DNA of 64,000 nucleotides from Pandoraea fibrosis (GTDB lineage Bacteria; Pseudomonadota; Gammaproteobacteria; Burkholderiales; Burkholderiaceae), in NCBI RefSeq assembly GCF_000807775.2, contig NZ_CP047385.1, positions 1,240,001 to 1,304,000 on the forward strand, written 5' to 3'. Shown here one piece after another: positions 53,700-61,863 of this stretch. The position numbers were made by a program, and so were the translations under genes. Numbering within the stretch: position 1 is the stretch's first letter; every line of letters starts with the position of its first letter. Below the pieces are notes generated by a model that did no database searches, was not told where the DNA came from, and worked only from the letters and a program-made list of their open reading frames with translations.

Positions 53700-54815
53700 G
53701 TGCCGGACATCGAACCTCCCAAAGCGCCGTCGCATCGACTGACGGCGTTCGTTATGGCGGCATGGCTCGCCGTGGGTCTCGTCTGGGGCGTGTGGACACT
53801 CGCCCATGCCCGCCTCGAACGCGATCAGGTAAATCTGAGGGCGTGGCTCAACGGAACGGCGGGTGCCGCGCTGAATAAATCGCTGCGCCTTCCCGAACAG
53901 GGCACCGTCGAGACGTGGAACGCCGCCATTCGCTACCGCGTGCTCGGTGACGTCGGCGAACAGGTCGCCATGGGCTGTCCGCAATGGATGTTCTATCGCG
54001 ACGGCATGCGGCCGCGACCCGGCACGGGTGGCGCCGTGTTCGAGGACCGTATGCGTCTGATGCATGACTGGCTGGCACAGGTGCGCGCGCAAGGCGTGAA
54101 AGTGCTGGTAGTGGCCGTGCCCGACAAGGCGCGTATCGAGTCGGCGCATCTGTGTGGACGGCAGGTGTCGTCCGCCATGCTCGCCCGCCTGGATATCGTG
54201 AAATCGGCGCTGCAACGTGAAGGCGTGCCGTTCGTCGATCTGCGTCCGACGCTCGTGACGGGCGACCAGCCCATGTTCTTCCGCACCGATGTTCATATGA
54301 ACGCCGAAGGCGCGAGAGCGGCGGCGGCCACGGTGGCGCGTGCCGGTCTCTCGCTTCTGCCCGGTAAAGGTGCGCAGGCGTTCGATATCGGGGTGCCCGC
54401 GCCGGCCCAGCCGCGCGTGGGCGACCTGCTCACGCTTTCCGGACTGGAGCACGCGCACGGCGCATGGCGGCCACGTCCCGATCTGGCGTCGGCGCAGCAC
54501 ATCGCGCCCATCCGCTCGGGAGGACTGCTCGACGATACGCCACCTGTCGAGGTCATGCTCGCGGGAAGCTCGCATGGCCGCCGCAGTAATTTCGCCGAAT
54601 GGCTCGGCGTCGATCTGGGACGCGAAGTGTGGAACCTGAGTATGGACGGCGGCGATTTCGCCGGCGCGCTGACGGTCGCGCTCAAGCAGCGCGCGCAGTG
54701 GCCCAAGAGCCTGAAGCTGGTGATCTGGGAGTTCTCGGAGAACGCGTTGTCGCTGCCGCTCAGCGATGACGAAAAGTCCGCACTGTCCCGCTTGTCTCAA
54801 CGTCCGACGACCTGA
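53700..54815 (+). CDS. AlgJ/AlgX-like SGNH acyltransferase-type protein (second copy)
   Basis: 371 residues, GTG start at 53,700, five bases after the previous stop. One N-terminal membrane anchor (AFVMAAWLAVGLVWGVWTLA) places the domain in the periplasm. Family marks: GCPQWMFYRDGMRP, VLVVAVPDKARIESAHLCGR, PMFFRTDVHMNAEGARAAAA (Asp/His) and VMLAGSSHGRRSNFAEWLG (Ser). The two SGNH proteins differ enough to suggest separate tasks, as AlgJ and AlgX do in alginate acetylation. It is followed 12 bases later by the MBOAT gene. Confidence 0.87.
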   Translation: MPDIEPPKAPSHRLTAFVMAAWLAVGLVWGVWTLAHARLERDQVNLRAWLNGTAGAALNKSLRLPEQGTVETWNAAIRYRVLGDVGEQVAMGCPQWMFYRDGMRPRPGTGGAVFEDRMRLMHDWLAQVRAQGVKVLVVAVPDKARIESAHLCGRQVSSAMLARLDIVKSALQREGVPFVDLRPTLVTGDQPMFFRTDVHMNAEGARAAAATVARAGLSLLPGKGAQAFDIGVPAPAQPRVGDLLTLSGLEHAHGAWRPRPDLASAQHIAPIRSGGLLDDTPPVEVMLAGSSHGRRSNFAEWLGVDLGREVWNLSMDGGDFAGALTVALKQRAQWPKSLKLVIWEFSENALSLPLSDDEKSALSRLSQRPTT

Positions 54816-54827
54816 TACGCCTATCCA

Positions 54828-56405
54828 ATGCTGTTCAACTCTTACCTGTTCCTGTTGTTGTTCCTGCCGGTCGCGCTGGCTGGGCATTACATCAGCGGGG
54901 CGATCAATTTACGTCTCGCAGCGTTCTGGCTGTGCCTGACATCGTTCGTGTTCTACGGCTGGTGGAATCCCCAGTTCGTGGTGTTGCTCGCGATCTCAAT
55001 CGCTTTCAACTATGCGATCAGTCAGGGCGTATTGCGAAACACGGGCCGTGCTCGGGTGCAGAATGCCATCGTCGCGCTGGGCGTGGGGGTCGATCTGGCG
55101 GTGCTGTTCCACTACAAGTACTTCGCTGCGCTGCTCGGCTTTTTGCACGATCTCGGCCTGACACATTCGTCGGTCGACACACTGGTGTTGCCGTTGGGCA
55201 TTTCGTTCTTCACGTTCACGCAGATCGGTTATCTACTCGACTGCCGCTCGGGGCTGGTCAAGGAACGTAGCCTGCTTAGCTACGTGTTGTTCGTCACGTT
55301 TTTCCCGCACCTGATCGCCGGCCCCATTCTCCACCACAAGGAGATGATGCCGCAGTTCGCGCAACGGGAGAATTACCGCTTCAAGGCGGAGAACCTGTCG
55401 ATCGGCGGCATTCTGTTCGTTATCGGATTGGCCAAGAAGGTGTTGCTCGCCGACGCAATCGCGCCCTATGCCGATGCGGGGTTCGCGTCGCCCGGCGATT
55501 TGCAATTCTGGGGCGCATGGGGCACCAGTCTCTGCTACGCCTTGCAGGTGTACTTCGACTTCTCCGGCTATTCGGACATGGCGCTGGGACTGGCGAAGAT
55601 GTTCGGCATTCGCTTTCCGCTGAACTTCAATTCTCCCTACAAGGCCACCAGCGTCATCGATTTCTGGGCGCGCTGGCACATCACGCTCACGCGCTACCTG
55701 ACGGCCTATCTGTATTACCCGGTGGCGATGGCGATTTCCCGTCGCCGAAGCGCGCGAGGTTTGCCGGGCGGCTCGGAAGCGGCGCGCACCCCGTTGGGCT
55801 TTCTCAGCACGATTGTCGTGCCGACGGTCTTCACGATGGGGCTGGCCGGCGTCTGGCACGGCGCGGGTTTTCAGTTTCTGGTCTTCGGCCTGCTGCATGC
55901 GGCGTATTTGTCGATCAATCACGGCTGGCGCATTTTCGTCGTTGGCCGCAAGCCGGCGTCGAGCAGGACCCGCTGGCCGGCGCATATCGCTTCGGTCGCG
56001 CTCACCTTTGTGGCCGTGTTGGTTGCCCAGGCGTTCTTCCGCGCCAACGGCGTGCACGACGCGTTGTCGCTGCTCGGCGGTATGGTCGGGTTGCGGGGGA
56101 TCGAGGCATGGCCGTCGCTCAGCTATCTCGATGGCGCGAGTCTCGGCGACGGCTGGCGTTTGCTGATCGGGCATCATTTGCAACTGGTCTATGTCGTCGT
56201 GCTGCTCGGCATTGTGTGGTTCACGCCGAACGCTCACCAGATGCTCGGCCGCTATTCACCGGCGCTATTCAAGGTGCAGGAAGCGACGCGTCGTTTCATG
56301 CGTTGGCAGCCGAATCCGGCGTGGCTTTCGGTCACGCTCGTGCTGCTGTTCTTGTGCCTCGTGAATCTGCACAAGGAAACACGTTTCCTCTATTTCCAGT
56401 TTTGA
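54828..56405 (+). CDS. AlgI/DltB-like MBOAT O-acyltransferase
   Basis: 525 residues, polytopic. MBOAT marks: FYGWWNPQFVVLLAISIAFN, KYFAALLGF, LPLGISFFTFTQIGYLLDC, FPHLIAGPI, QVYFDFSGYSDMALGLAKMF, FWARWHITLTRYLTAYLYYP and the catalytic histidine region LAGVWHGAGFQFLVFGLLHA. AlgI transfers acetyl groups across the inner membrane for AlgJ/AlgX; DltB does the same with D-alanyl from its carrier DltC. Here both an AlgF/AlgJ-like set and a DltC/DltA-like pair are neighbours, so the donor could be acetyl-CoA or an acyl/aminoacyl-carrier protein. Confidence 0.93.
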   Translation: MLFNSYLFLLLFLPVALAGHYISGAINLRLAAFWLCLTSFVFYGWWNPQFVVLLAISIAFNYAISQGVLRNTGRARVQNAIVALGVGVDLAVLFHYKYFAALLGFLHDLGLTHSSVDTLVLPLGISFFTFTQIGYLLDCRSGLVKERSLLSYVLFVTFFPHLIAGPILHHKEMMPQFAQRENYRFKAENLSIGGILFVIGLAKKVLLADAIAPYADAGFASPGDLQFWGAWGTSLCYALQVYFDFSGYSDMALGLAKMFGIRFPLNFNSPYKATSVIDFWARWHITLTRYLTAYLYYPVAMAISRRRSARGLPGGSEAARTPLGFLSTIVVPTVFTMGLAGVWHGAGFQFLVFGLLHAAYLSINHGWRIFVVGRKPASSRTRWPAHIASVALTFVAVLVAQAFFRANGVHDALSLLGGMVGLRGIEAWPSLSYLDGASLGDGWRLLIGHHLQLVYVVVLLGIVWFTPNAHQMLGRYSPALFKVQEATRRFMRWQPNPAWLSVTLVLLFLCLVNLHKETRFLYFQF

Positions 56406-56432
56406 TTGCGAATTGTTCGCGGGAGTCATGTC

Positions 56433-56672
56433 ATGACCATCAATGAGATTGAAAGCAAAATCGCCGAGCTCATCGGCAACATCGTGATGACGCAGGTTGA
56501 ACCCGACACCCTGCTGATCGATTCCGGTCTGGTCGATTCGTTGTCGGCCGTCGACGTGGTGCTCGCCGTCGAACGCGAATTCGGTGTGAAGGTTCCGCCG
56601 TCCGAGATCGACGTGTATCTCGAATCGGTTCACACGCTGGCCGCGTTTGTCGCCGAACAGAAGGGCGCCTGA
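56433..56672 (+). CDS. Acyl carrier protein (DltC-like)
   Basis: 79 residues from the ATG at 56,433; GGGAG is seven bases upstream. The phosphopantetheine attachment serine is in LIDSGLVDSLSAVDVVLAVE (VDSL), followed by an acidic helix (EREFGVKVPPSEIDVYLESV). Dedicated ACPs of this size pair with DltA-like enzymes. Placed between the MBOAT and the adenylating enzyme, it should carry the activated acyl or aminoacyl group that the MBOAT moves outward. Confidence 0.92.
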   Translation: MTINEIESKIAELIGNIVMTQVEPDTLLIDSGLVDSLSAVDVVLAVEREFGVKVPPSEIDVYLESVHTLAAFVAEQKGA

Positions 56673-56704
56673 GTTCAGAGGCGATTTGCCGAAGAGGTTC
56701 AACC

Positions 56705-58186
56705 ATGCACTTCGATTTTGAACGGCTGGAATTTGTCGACGTCGCTCAGGCACCCGACGCCCCGGCGGTCGTCGACACCCGGGGCACGCTCACGTGGGCA
56801 GCGCTGCAGGCTGCCGTCGATCGGTGGATGACCGATGCCGAAGCGGCAGGTGTGGTGCCTGATGTGCCGCTCGTCATTTCCGGGCACAAAGAGTCGGCGT
56901 TTCTCGTCGCGATGCTGGGCTGTCTTCGTCTGGGCGTGCCGTTTGTGCCGGTGGACGTGATCAATCCCGCGCAGCGAATTGCCCGCATCGGGGAACTGGT
57001 GCAAGCGGGGCTGCGTTTCGACGCACAGGCCGATGCCTTCCTGCCGACCGGGCACAACGCGACGGCACTGGCGCAGCGCGGGCTCGCGTACATCATGTTT
57101 ACGTCGGGGAGTACCGGCGACCCCAAGGGCGTGCAGATCGGCCGGGACAGCGTGGCGCTGTTTGCCGGCTGGATTCGGGACGACGTGAAGCCGGGACCGG
57201 CGCCGGCGTTCATGGATCAGATGCTGTTCAGCTTCGACTTCTCGCTGTTCAACTGGGTGGGGGCGCTCGCCACGGGCGGGTGTTGTGTGCTGTGCCCGCG
57301 CGAGATCATTGCCGATCGCGCGGCGTTTGCCCGCTATCTCGCGGATACTCATGTCAATGTGTGGGCATCGACGCCATCGTTCGTGCGGCAACAGTTGCTC
57401 AATGCCGATTTCGATCACGCGCATCTGCCGGACTTGCGGATGTTCGTCTTCGGCGCGGAATCGTTGACGCCTGCGGTTGCCGAAGCCCTTTGGCAGCGCT
57501 TCCCGGACGTGCGCATCGTGAACTCGTATGGGCCGACGGAGGCCACTTGTTCGACGACATGGGTCGAGATCGATCCCGCGCTGCGCGCGGCGGCACCGCT
57601 GCCGTTCCCCATCGGCCGCGCCAAGCCTTATGCGGAAGTGTTCATCGACGATGGTGAGATTTGCATGGCCGGCGATCATGTCATGCGCGGGTATCTGAAT
57701 CGTCCCGATCTCAATGAGACGCGTCTGTTTCTGCATCACGGCAAGCGGGCCTACAGGAGCGGCGATCTTGGTGAAATCGATGCGCAGGGTCTCGTGACCT
57801 TCCGTGGTCGTCGCGACGATCAGGTCAAAATGCACGGCTACCGTATCGAGCTGGCGGAAATCGATGCGTCGCTGGCAACGCTGCCGGGCATTCGTGCGGG
57901 CGCTGCGGTGGCGCTGCGACGACCCGATGGCGTGATTGTGCGCATGATCGGATTCGTCGAGCCGGAAACGGACGGCCCTGCGGGACTGCATGAGGTTCCC
58001 AAGGATCTGGCCGACTGGAAGTCGTTGCTCGCGCAACGCCTGCCGCCGTACATGATTCCCTCGGAACTGGTCGTGTGTCATGGCTTCCCCACGACGACCA
58101 GTGACAAGGCCGATCGCAAGCAACTGGAACGGATGTATCTGGAAGCGCGCACACGCTCAGGTCATTCGGCAAAAACGGAGTCGTAA
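56705..58186 (+). CDS. DltA-like adenylating enzyme
   Basis: 493 residues; GAGG precedes the ATG. ANL-superfamily core motifs: YIMFTSGSTGDPKGVQIGRD (A3), VNSYGPTEATCSTTWVEID (A5), YRSGDLGEIDAQG (A7) and GRRDDQVKMHGYRIELAEID (A8), with the A10 lysine likely in TTTSDKADRKQLER. The middle (QMLFSFDFSLFNWVGALATG, WASTPSFVRQQLLNADFDHA, LRMFVFGAESLTP) is closer to DltA than to NRPS or acyl-CoA ligases. It should adenylate a small amino or carboxylic acid and load the adjacent ACP. D-alanine specificity is not provable by eye. Confidence 0.9.
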   Translation: MHFDFERLEFVDVAQAPDAPAVVDTRGTLTWAALQAAVDRWMTDAEAAGVVPDVPLVISGHKESAFLVAMLGCLRLGVPFVPVDVINPAQRIARIGELVQAGLRFDAQADAFLPTGHNATALAQRGLAYIMFTSGSTGDPKGVQIGRDSVALFAGWIRDDVKPGPAPAFMDQMLFSFDFSLFNWVGALATGGCCVLCPREIIADRAAFARYLADTHVNVWASTPSFVRQQLLNADFDHAHLPDLRMFVFGAESLTPAVAEALWQRFPDVRIVNSYGPTEATCSTTWVEIDPALRAAAPLPFPIGRAKPYAEVFIDDGEICMAGDHVMRGYLNRPDLNETRLFLHHGKRAYRSGDLGEIDAQGLVTFRGRRDDQVKMHGYRIELAEIDASLATLPGIRAGAAVALRRPDGVIVRMIGFVEPETDGPAGLHEVPKDLADWKSLLAQRLPPYMIPSELVVCHGFPTTTSDKADRKQLERMYLEARTRSGHSAKTES

Positions 58187-58188
58187 GC

Positions 58189-58863
58189 ATGAACATGTTG
58201 CGTAATCTGACGCTCGCACTGACATTGACTGTCGCGGGTATCGGCGTGAGTGCGGCCGAAGGCATCTTCGCTCGGCTCTATGCCGCGCGGCCGCCTGTCG
58301 GTTCGTCGTTCGTTCGTGTCGTCAACCCCGGCACGTCGGCCATGCGGGCTCAGGTGGCCAATGGGCCGGCGCAGGTGCTGTCCGGGGAGAAGATCGCCAG
58401 CACGTATGCCATCGTCAAGGGGAACGAGGCGTTTCGGGTGGTGATCGACGGCAAGCCGGCGGGTACGCTTCAGGTGGCGCCCGATACCTTCAACACGCTC
58501 GTCGCTCGTCGCGATGGCGGCAAAGTGGTGCTGACCTCGTTGGTTGACGCCGCGGGCACGCAAGATGGTCTGAAGGCCGAGCTGCGCTTCTACAACCTCA
58601 GTGAGACATGTGCCGGGGGCAAGCTGAGCGTGAGCCCGTCGGGGCCGACGCTGTTCGATGACGTGGGGCACGGCGCTTCGGTAGCGCGCGCGATCAATCC
58701 GGTCAAGGCGACGCTGATATCGGGGTGCGGTACGGTTGCGTCCAAGACGCTCGCCCTGCCCGGACTTGAGCCGGGCGATCACTACAGCCTTTTCATGGTC
58801 GGCACGCAGGCTGCGCCGGTGTTGCGCGGACAGTTGAGCGCAACGGACCCGTATCAGCAATAA
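58189..58863 (+). CDS. AlgF-like periplasmic acetylation accessory
   Basis: 224 residues, start 2 bases after the previous stop, with GGAG nine bases before ATG. Signal peptide (LTLALTLTVAGIGVSAAEG), then AlgF-type repeats of beta-sandwich text: LYAARPPVGSSFVRVVNPGT, LKAELRFYNLSETCAGGKLS, ARAINPVKATLISGCGTVAS and LEPGDHYSLFMV. AlgF is needed for alginate O-acetylation and may link AlgJ with the polymer. Two cysteines (TCAGG, GCGTV) may form a disulfide. It ends the operon: the next gene is convergent. Confidence 0.85.
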   Translation: MNMLRNLTLALTLTVAGIGVSAAEGIFARLYAARPPVGSSFVRVVNPGTSAMRAQVANGPAQVLSGEKIASTYAIVKGNEAFRVVIDGKPAGTLQVAPDTFNTLVARRDGGKVVLTSLVDAAGTQDGLKAELRFYNLSETCAGGKLSVSPSGPTLFDDVGHGASVARAINPVKATLISGCGTVASKTLALPGLEPGDHYSLFMVGTQAAPVLRGQLSATDPYQQ

Positions 58864-58900
58864 GTGGTTCGACGGCTTCGCGCCGTCGGGCGAGGCAGCA

Positions 58901-59908
58901 TCAGGACAGCGCGGCCTTCCAGTCGCGCAGCAGCGCCTTTGATCCGGGGGTGTCGTCGAACACCCAGGGATCGATGGCGAAGGCGACCAGCCGGGTGGCG
59001 CCGTATTGTCTTGCCATTTCCCATTGACGCTTCACACGGTCGAACTCGGCCGCGATCGCATTGAACTCCGTGCCATCGTTCTTCTGCGAAGGCAGTTCTT
59101 CGAAAAGCTCGAGAATGATGTCGAATCCCGTTCCCCGCGTTTTGAGCATCGCGAACAATGGCGTGAGCGCCGTGTAGTTCGACATGCCGGCTACGCCCAC
59201 GCCATCCTGAATCATGGGGTGGAGCTGAACGCGATCGAGCAGAGTGCCCCACAGGTCGGTCAGCGTGCCGAGTGTCGGTAGCTTACTGAAGTAGGTCGAA
59301 ATGGTCGGTGGATGTCCGCTTGTCGCGATGGCGACGTCCGACATCGGGCCGAGCCATGCCGAGAGCTTGTCGATCCGCGAAGGTGTGGCCCAGTGATATT
59401 GCTCGAGTTCGTAGGGCAGATACCAGCCACGAAATGCCGGATGTCGGGGCCACGACGTGTTCTGCATATAGGCGGCAGCACGCTTTCCGGTGCGTTGGAG
59501 ATACGCGTCGAGCGCATTCGCGCGCGTGGCATCTAGGGCCGTCCACCAGCGTTCGTCGTAGGGCACGCCCAGATGTACACCCATGTTGAGCGCGGCGCTC
59601 TCGTCGAGGAGCGTGCGAATCAGCGCGTCGGGGGCCATCCAGGTGTTCTCGGGCTCGCCGTCGATGCCGACCCACTGCACGAAAATTTCCTTGCATCCGA
59701 GGGCATGCGTGGCAGCGAGGCGCTCGCGCCATTGCTTAGGCGTCCATTCCAGATGGCTGCGCCAGAGCTGGACGAAACTTCCACCGATCTCCGGCGGCGT
59801 CGTGCAGGCGGCCAGCGGCAGGCAGGCGGCGAGCGCCGCAGCTTGCAGCAGGCGGCGGCGCAACGGGGATTCGGGGGCGGCTGCCGGTACAATGACATCT
59901 TTGCGCAT
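58901..59908 (-). CDS. DUF4434-type lipoprotein, possible glycan-active enzyme
   Basis: 335 residues from the ATG at 59,908 (an ATG at 59,944 with GCAGG upstream is the alternative). The leader SPLRRRLLQAAALAACLPLAAC is a Tat-like signal with lipobox LAAC, so export and lipidation are expected. The mature part begins GGSFVQLWRSHLEWTPKQWR, then LGCKEIFVQWVGIDGE, HLGVPYDERWWTAL, YLPYELEQYHW and GAGVAGMSNY-like text, matching the (beta/alpha)8-type DUF4434 fold found near polysaccharide loci. It is convergent with algF by 37 bases, which suggests a link with the glycan (turnover or trimming), but no enzyme activity is shown. Confidence 0.75.
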   Translation of the reverse strand: MRKDVIVPAAAPESPLRRRLLQAAALAACLPLAACTTPPEIGGSFVQLWRSHLEWTPKQWRERLAATHALGCKEIFVQWVGIDGEPENTWMAPDALIRTLLDESAALNMGVHLGVPYDERWWTALDATRANALDAYLQRTGKRAAAYMQNTSWPRHPAFRGWYLPYELEQYHWATPSRIDKLSAWLGPMSDVAIATSGHPPTISTYFSKLPTLGTLTDLWGTLLDRVQLHPMIQDGVGVAGMSNYTALTPLFAMLKTRGTGFDIILELFEELPSQKNDGTEFNAIAAEFDRVKRQWEMARQYGATRLVAFAIDPWVFDDTPGSKALLRDWKAALS

Positions 59909-59942
59909 GGCGTCATGCCATGCGTTGCGTTGCGGATTCCTC

Positions 59943-60167
59943 ATGAGCAAACCTGCCCTCACCCTCAAGTTCAAGTGCACCAAGTGTGCAAAACCGGTCA
60001 CGCTGTATTTGCAGAAGACGACAGCGTGCGCGCATATTATCCCGTATCAGGGATGGTGCAAGTGTGGCCAGTTGATGCGCCATGCCACAGGCGATAAGGA
60101 CGCGGTGGCGTCGTTCGTCGAATCGATGGACCCGCTCTGGTCGCATCACCACCATCACCATCATTGA
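59943..60167 (+). CDS. Small zinc-ribbon-like protein with natural poly-histidine tail
   Basis: 74 residues. KCTKCAKPVTLYLQK and CAHIIPYQGWCKCGQLM provide CxxC-type pairs for one zinc. The C-terminus is WSHHHHHHH: seven consecutive histidines just before the stop. Longer upstream starts in this frame overlap the divergent lipoprotein and are rejected. The conserved-looking core suggests a real gene. Metal handling is possible; no known role. The tail would bind nickel resin in any expression work, a practical caution. Confidence 0.65.
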   Translation: MSKPALTLKFKCTKCAKPVTLYLQKTTACAHIIPYQGWCKCGQLMRHATGDKDAVASFVESMDPLWSHHHHHHH

Positions 60168-60242
60168 GCCGCAGGTCATCGTGTGCGCATGGTGCCTTCA
60201 TTGCGTCCCCGGCGCGTCCCCCTGCGGTGAGCGGAGCGTCTG

Positions 60243-60791
60243 ATGTCGAACGGACTCTCGCCGTGGCGCCCGGCGCCGAAGGACCCGATGCGTTTCCTCT
60301 CGGCATACCCGGCCGGGGTGCTCGCACAAGTGCGCGAACTGATCGACACCGGCCGTCTTGGCGCGCATCTCGATCGACGCTATCCATCGCGTCACACCGT
60401 GCAGACCGATCGCGCGCTGTACGAATTCACGTTGGAGATCAAACAGGCATTCCTGCGTAGCGCAGCGCCCGTGCATAAGGTGGCCTACGACGCCAAGATC
60501 GATGTCGTGCATCACGCCCTCGGCTTGCACACGGCCATCTCGCGCGTTCAGGGCGGCAAGCTCAAGGCGAAGAAGGAAATCCGTGTGGCGTCACTCTTTC
60601 GTGAGGCCCCGCCTGAGTTTCTGCGCATGATTGTCGTGCACGAACTCGCGCATTTGAAGGAAGGCGACCATAACAAGGCGTTCTACCGCCTGTGCGAGTT
60701 CATGGAGCCGGCCTACCATCAACTGGAATTCGACACGCGGCTGTTCCTTGTGCGGCGTGAAATCGACGCGACTTCGCCTGCGACCGAATAG
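60243..60791 (+). CDS. YgjP-like metallopeptidase-fold protein
   Basis: 182 residues with GGAG four bases before ATG. The metal motif is VVHELAHLKEGDHNKAFYRL (HExxH plus second His), with the upstream RVQGGKLKAKKEIRVASLFR core of the YgjP/DUF45 family. Family members have an SprT/WLM-like fold; E. coli YgjP has been reported to act on UTP, so activity beyond proteolysis should be kept open. It is cytoplasmic by lack of signal. A strong terminator follows at once. Confidence 0.87.
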   Translation: MSNGLSPWRPAPKDPMRFLSAYPAGVLAQVRELIDTGRLGAHLDRRYPSRHTVQTDRALYEFTLEIKQAFLRSAAPVHKVAYDAKIDVVHHALGLHTAISRVQGGKLKAKKEIRVASLFREAPPEFLRMIVVHELAHLKEGDHNKAFYRLCEFMEPAYHQLEFDTRLFLVRREIDATSPATE

Positions 60792-60804
60792 GCGCCAGCC
60801 CGAA

Positions 60805-60850
60805 GAAAACACAACGCCCGTCGGTTTGACACCGACGGGCGTTGTGTTTT
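60805..60850. terminator. Strong bidirectional terminator
   Basis: Arms AAAACACAACGCCCGTCGG and CCGACGGGCGTTGTGTTTT pair perfectly (19 bp) around TTTGACA, between convergent genes ending at 60,791 and 60,881. Confidence 0.95.
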
Positions 60851-60880
60851 CAGCGAGCGATGAAGCGTGCTCTGCCGCGA

Positions 60881-61408
60881 TCAGTACGGATACACCGTAT
60901 CGTTTGCGACAGCGGCGCGCTGACCCTGTTGCACGCGCAGTGGCGGCGCTTGCGTCACCGTGGCAACGCGGCCGTCGTCCAGACGCACGGTGATGCGGTA
61001 AAGCACGTTCGGTTGACCCATGCCGTTTTCGATCCGGTTGCCCGCGATGGCGCCGATCACGGCGCCACCGATGGTGGTGGCCGTGCGTCCGCGTCCACCG
61101 CCCATCGTGTTGCCGAGCAGGCCGCCGGCTGCGCCGCCGAGTACCGTGCCAAGAATGTTCGGGCTATTGTTCGCGCCGTTCATCTGTTCAATCGATTCGA
61201 CACGGCCGTAAAGCGCACCGGGGATTTGCTGTTGCTGTTGGGGCGGTTGCTGGTAGCCCTGCTGATATCCCTGCTGGTACCCCGGCTGTTGATAGCCTTG
61301 TTGGTAGCCCTGTTGCTGGTACCCATACTGCGGGCCCGGCGCCACGCAGCCAGCCAACATGGCGGCGACCAGTGCCGCGCTGATTCCCGTAAGTGCTTTG
61401 ATGTTCAT
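60881..61408 (-). CDS. Glycine-zipper outer-membrane lipoprotein (17-kDa/SlyB-like)
   Basis: 175 residues. Lipoprotein signal MNIKALTGISAALVAAMLAG then lipobox Cys (GCVAPG). A Tyr/Gln-rich repeat follows (about 28-62; GYQQ units), then the glycine zipper (LGGAAGGLLGNTMGGGRGRT, IGGAVIGAIAGN) and a C-terminal ligand-like domain (YRITVRLDDGRVATVTQ). Family members stabilise the envelope. The YQQ repeat length should vary among strains. No operon partner is seen. Confidence 0.92.
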   Translation of the reverse strand: MNIKALTGISAALVAAMLAGCVAPGPQYGYQQQGYQQGYQQPGYQQGYQQGYQQPPQQQQQIPGALYGRVESIEQMNGANNSPNILGTVLGGAAGGLLGNTMGGGRGRTATTIGGAVIGAIAGNRIENGMGQPNVLYRITVRLDDGRVATVTQAPPLRVQQGQRAAVANDTVYPY

Positions 61409-61863
61409 TTTGGTTTGTCCTCGTGAGCGTGAGGTAAATGCGCCGCCATCCTAACGGGGTGACGTTGCGCACGATGTGTCGCATCTCTTGCGACCACGAC
61501 GCGGAATGTAGGGTTCCGCAGACCTTTGTGCTGTAAGAAAAGGTAAGCGTTTGTAATGACGGGCACAACGTTTTGGCGCGGGTTTGCGGCAGGCCCGCAC
61601 GATTTGAAGCCTTCCTCGGTGAAATTCCCATCGGATGAGACGTGGGGTCATACTCTGCAAATGCTTAATGCATGGGTGAAATCCGCCAATATTGCGCAAA
61701 GATGCCGTGATTTTTCGCTGATAAACGTCTGAAGCGCGCCATGTTGCGCGGGAATCATCTAAGCATATAACCACAAAACACTTGGATGCATCGGTACCAA
61801 GCGGTAACATCGCGACCTTTGGCGCTGTGCCGGCCGGTCATCGTTTTCTCCCTTTCCCGCATC
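61409..61863. promoter_or_regulatory. Divergent intergenic region
   Basis: 455 bases between the minus-strand lipoprotein and the plus-strand MFS carrier. Promoters for both should lie here. I see no RNA gene or supportable small gene. Confidence 0.4.

Noticed and set aside
60155..60167. Poly-His codons as an engineered tag or vector sequence
   Set aside because: No vector, linker or protease site surrounds it, and codons are mixed CAT/CAC in normal genomic context.
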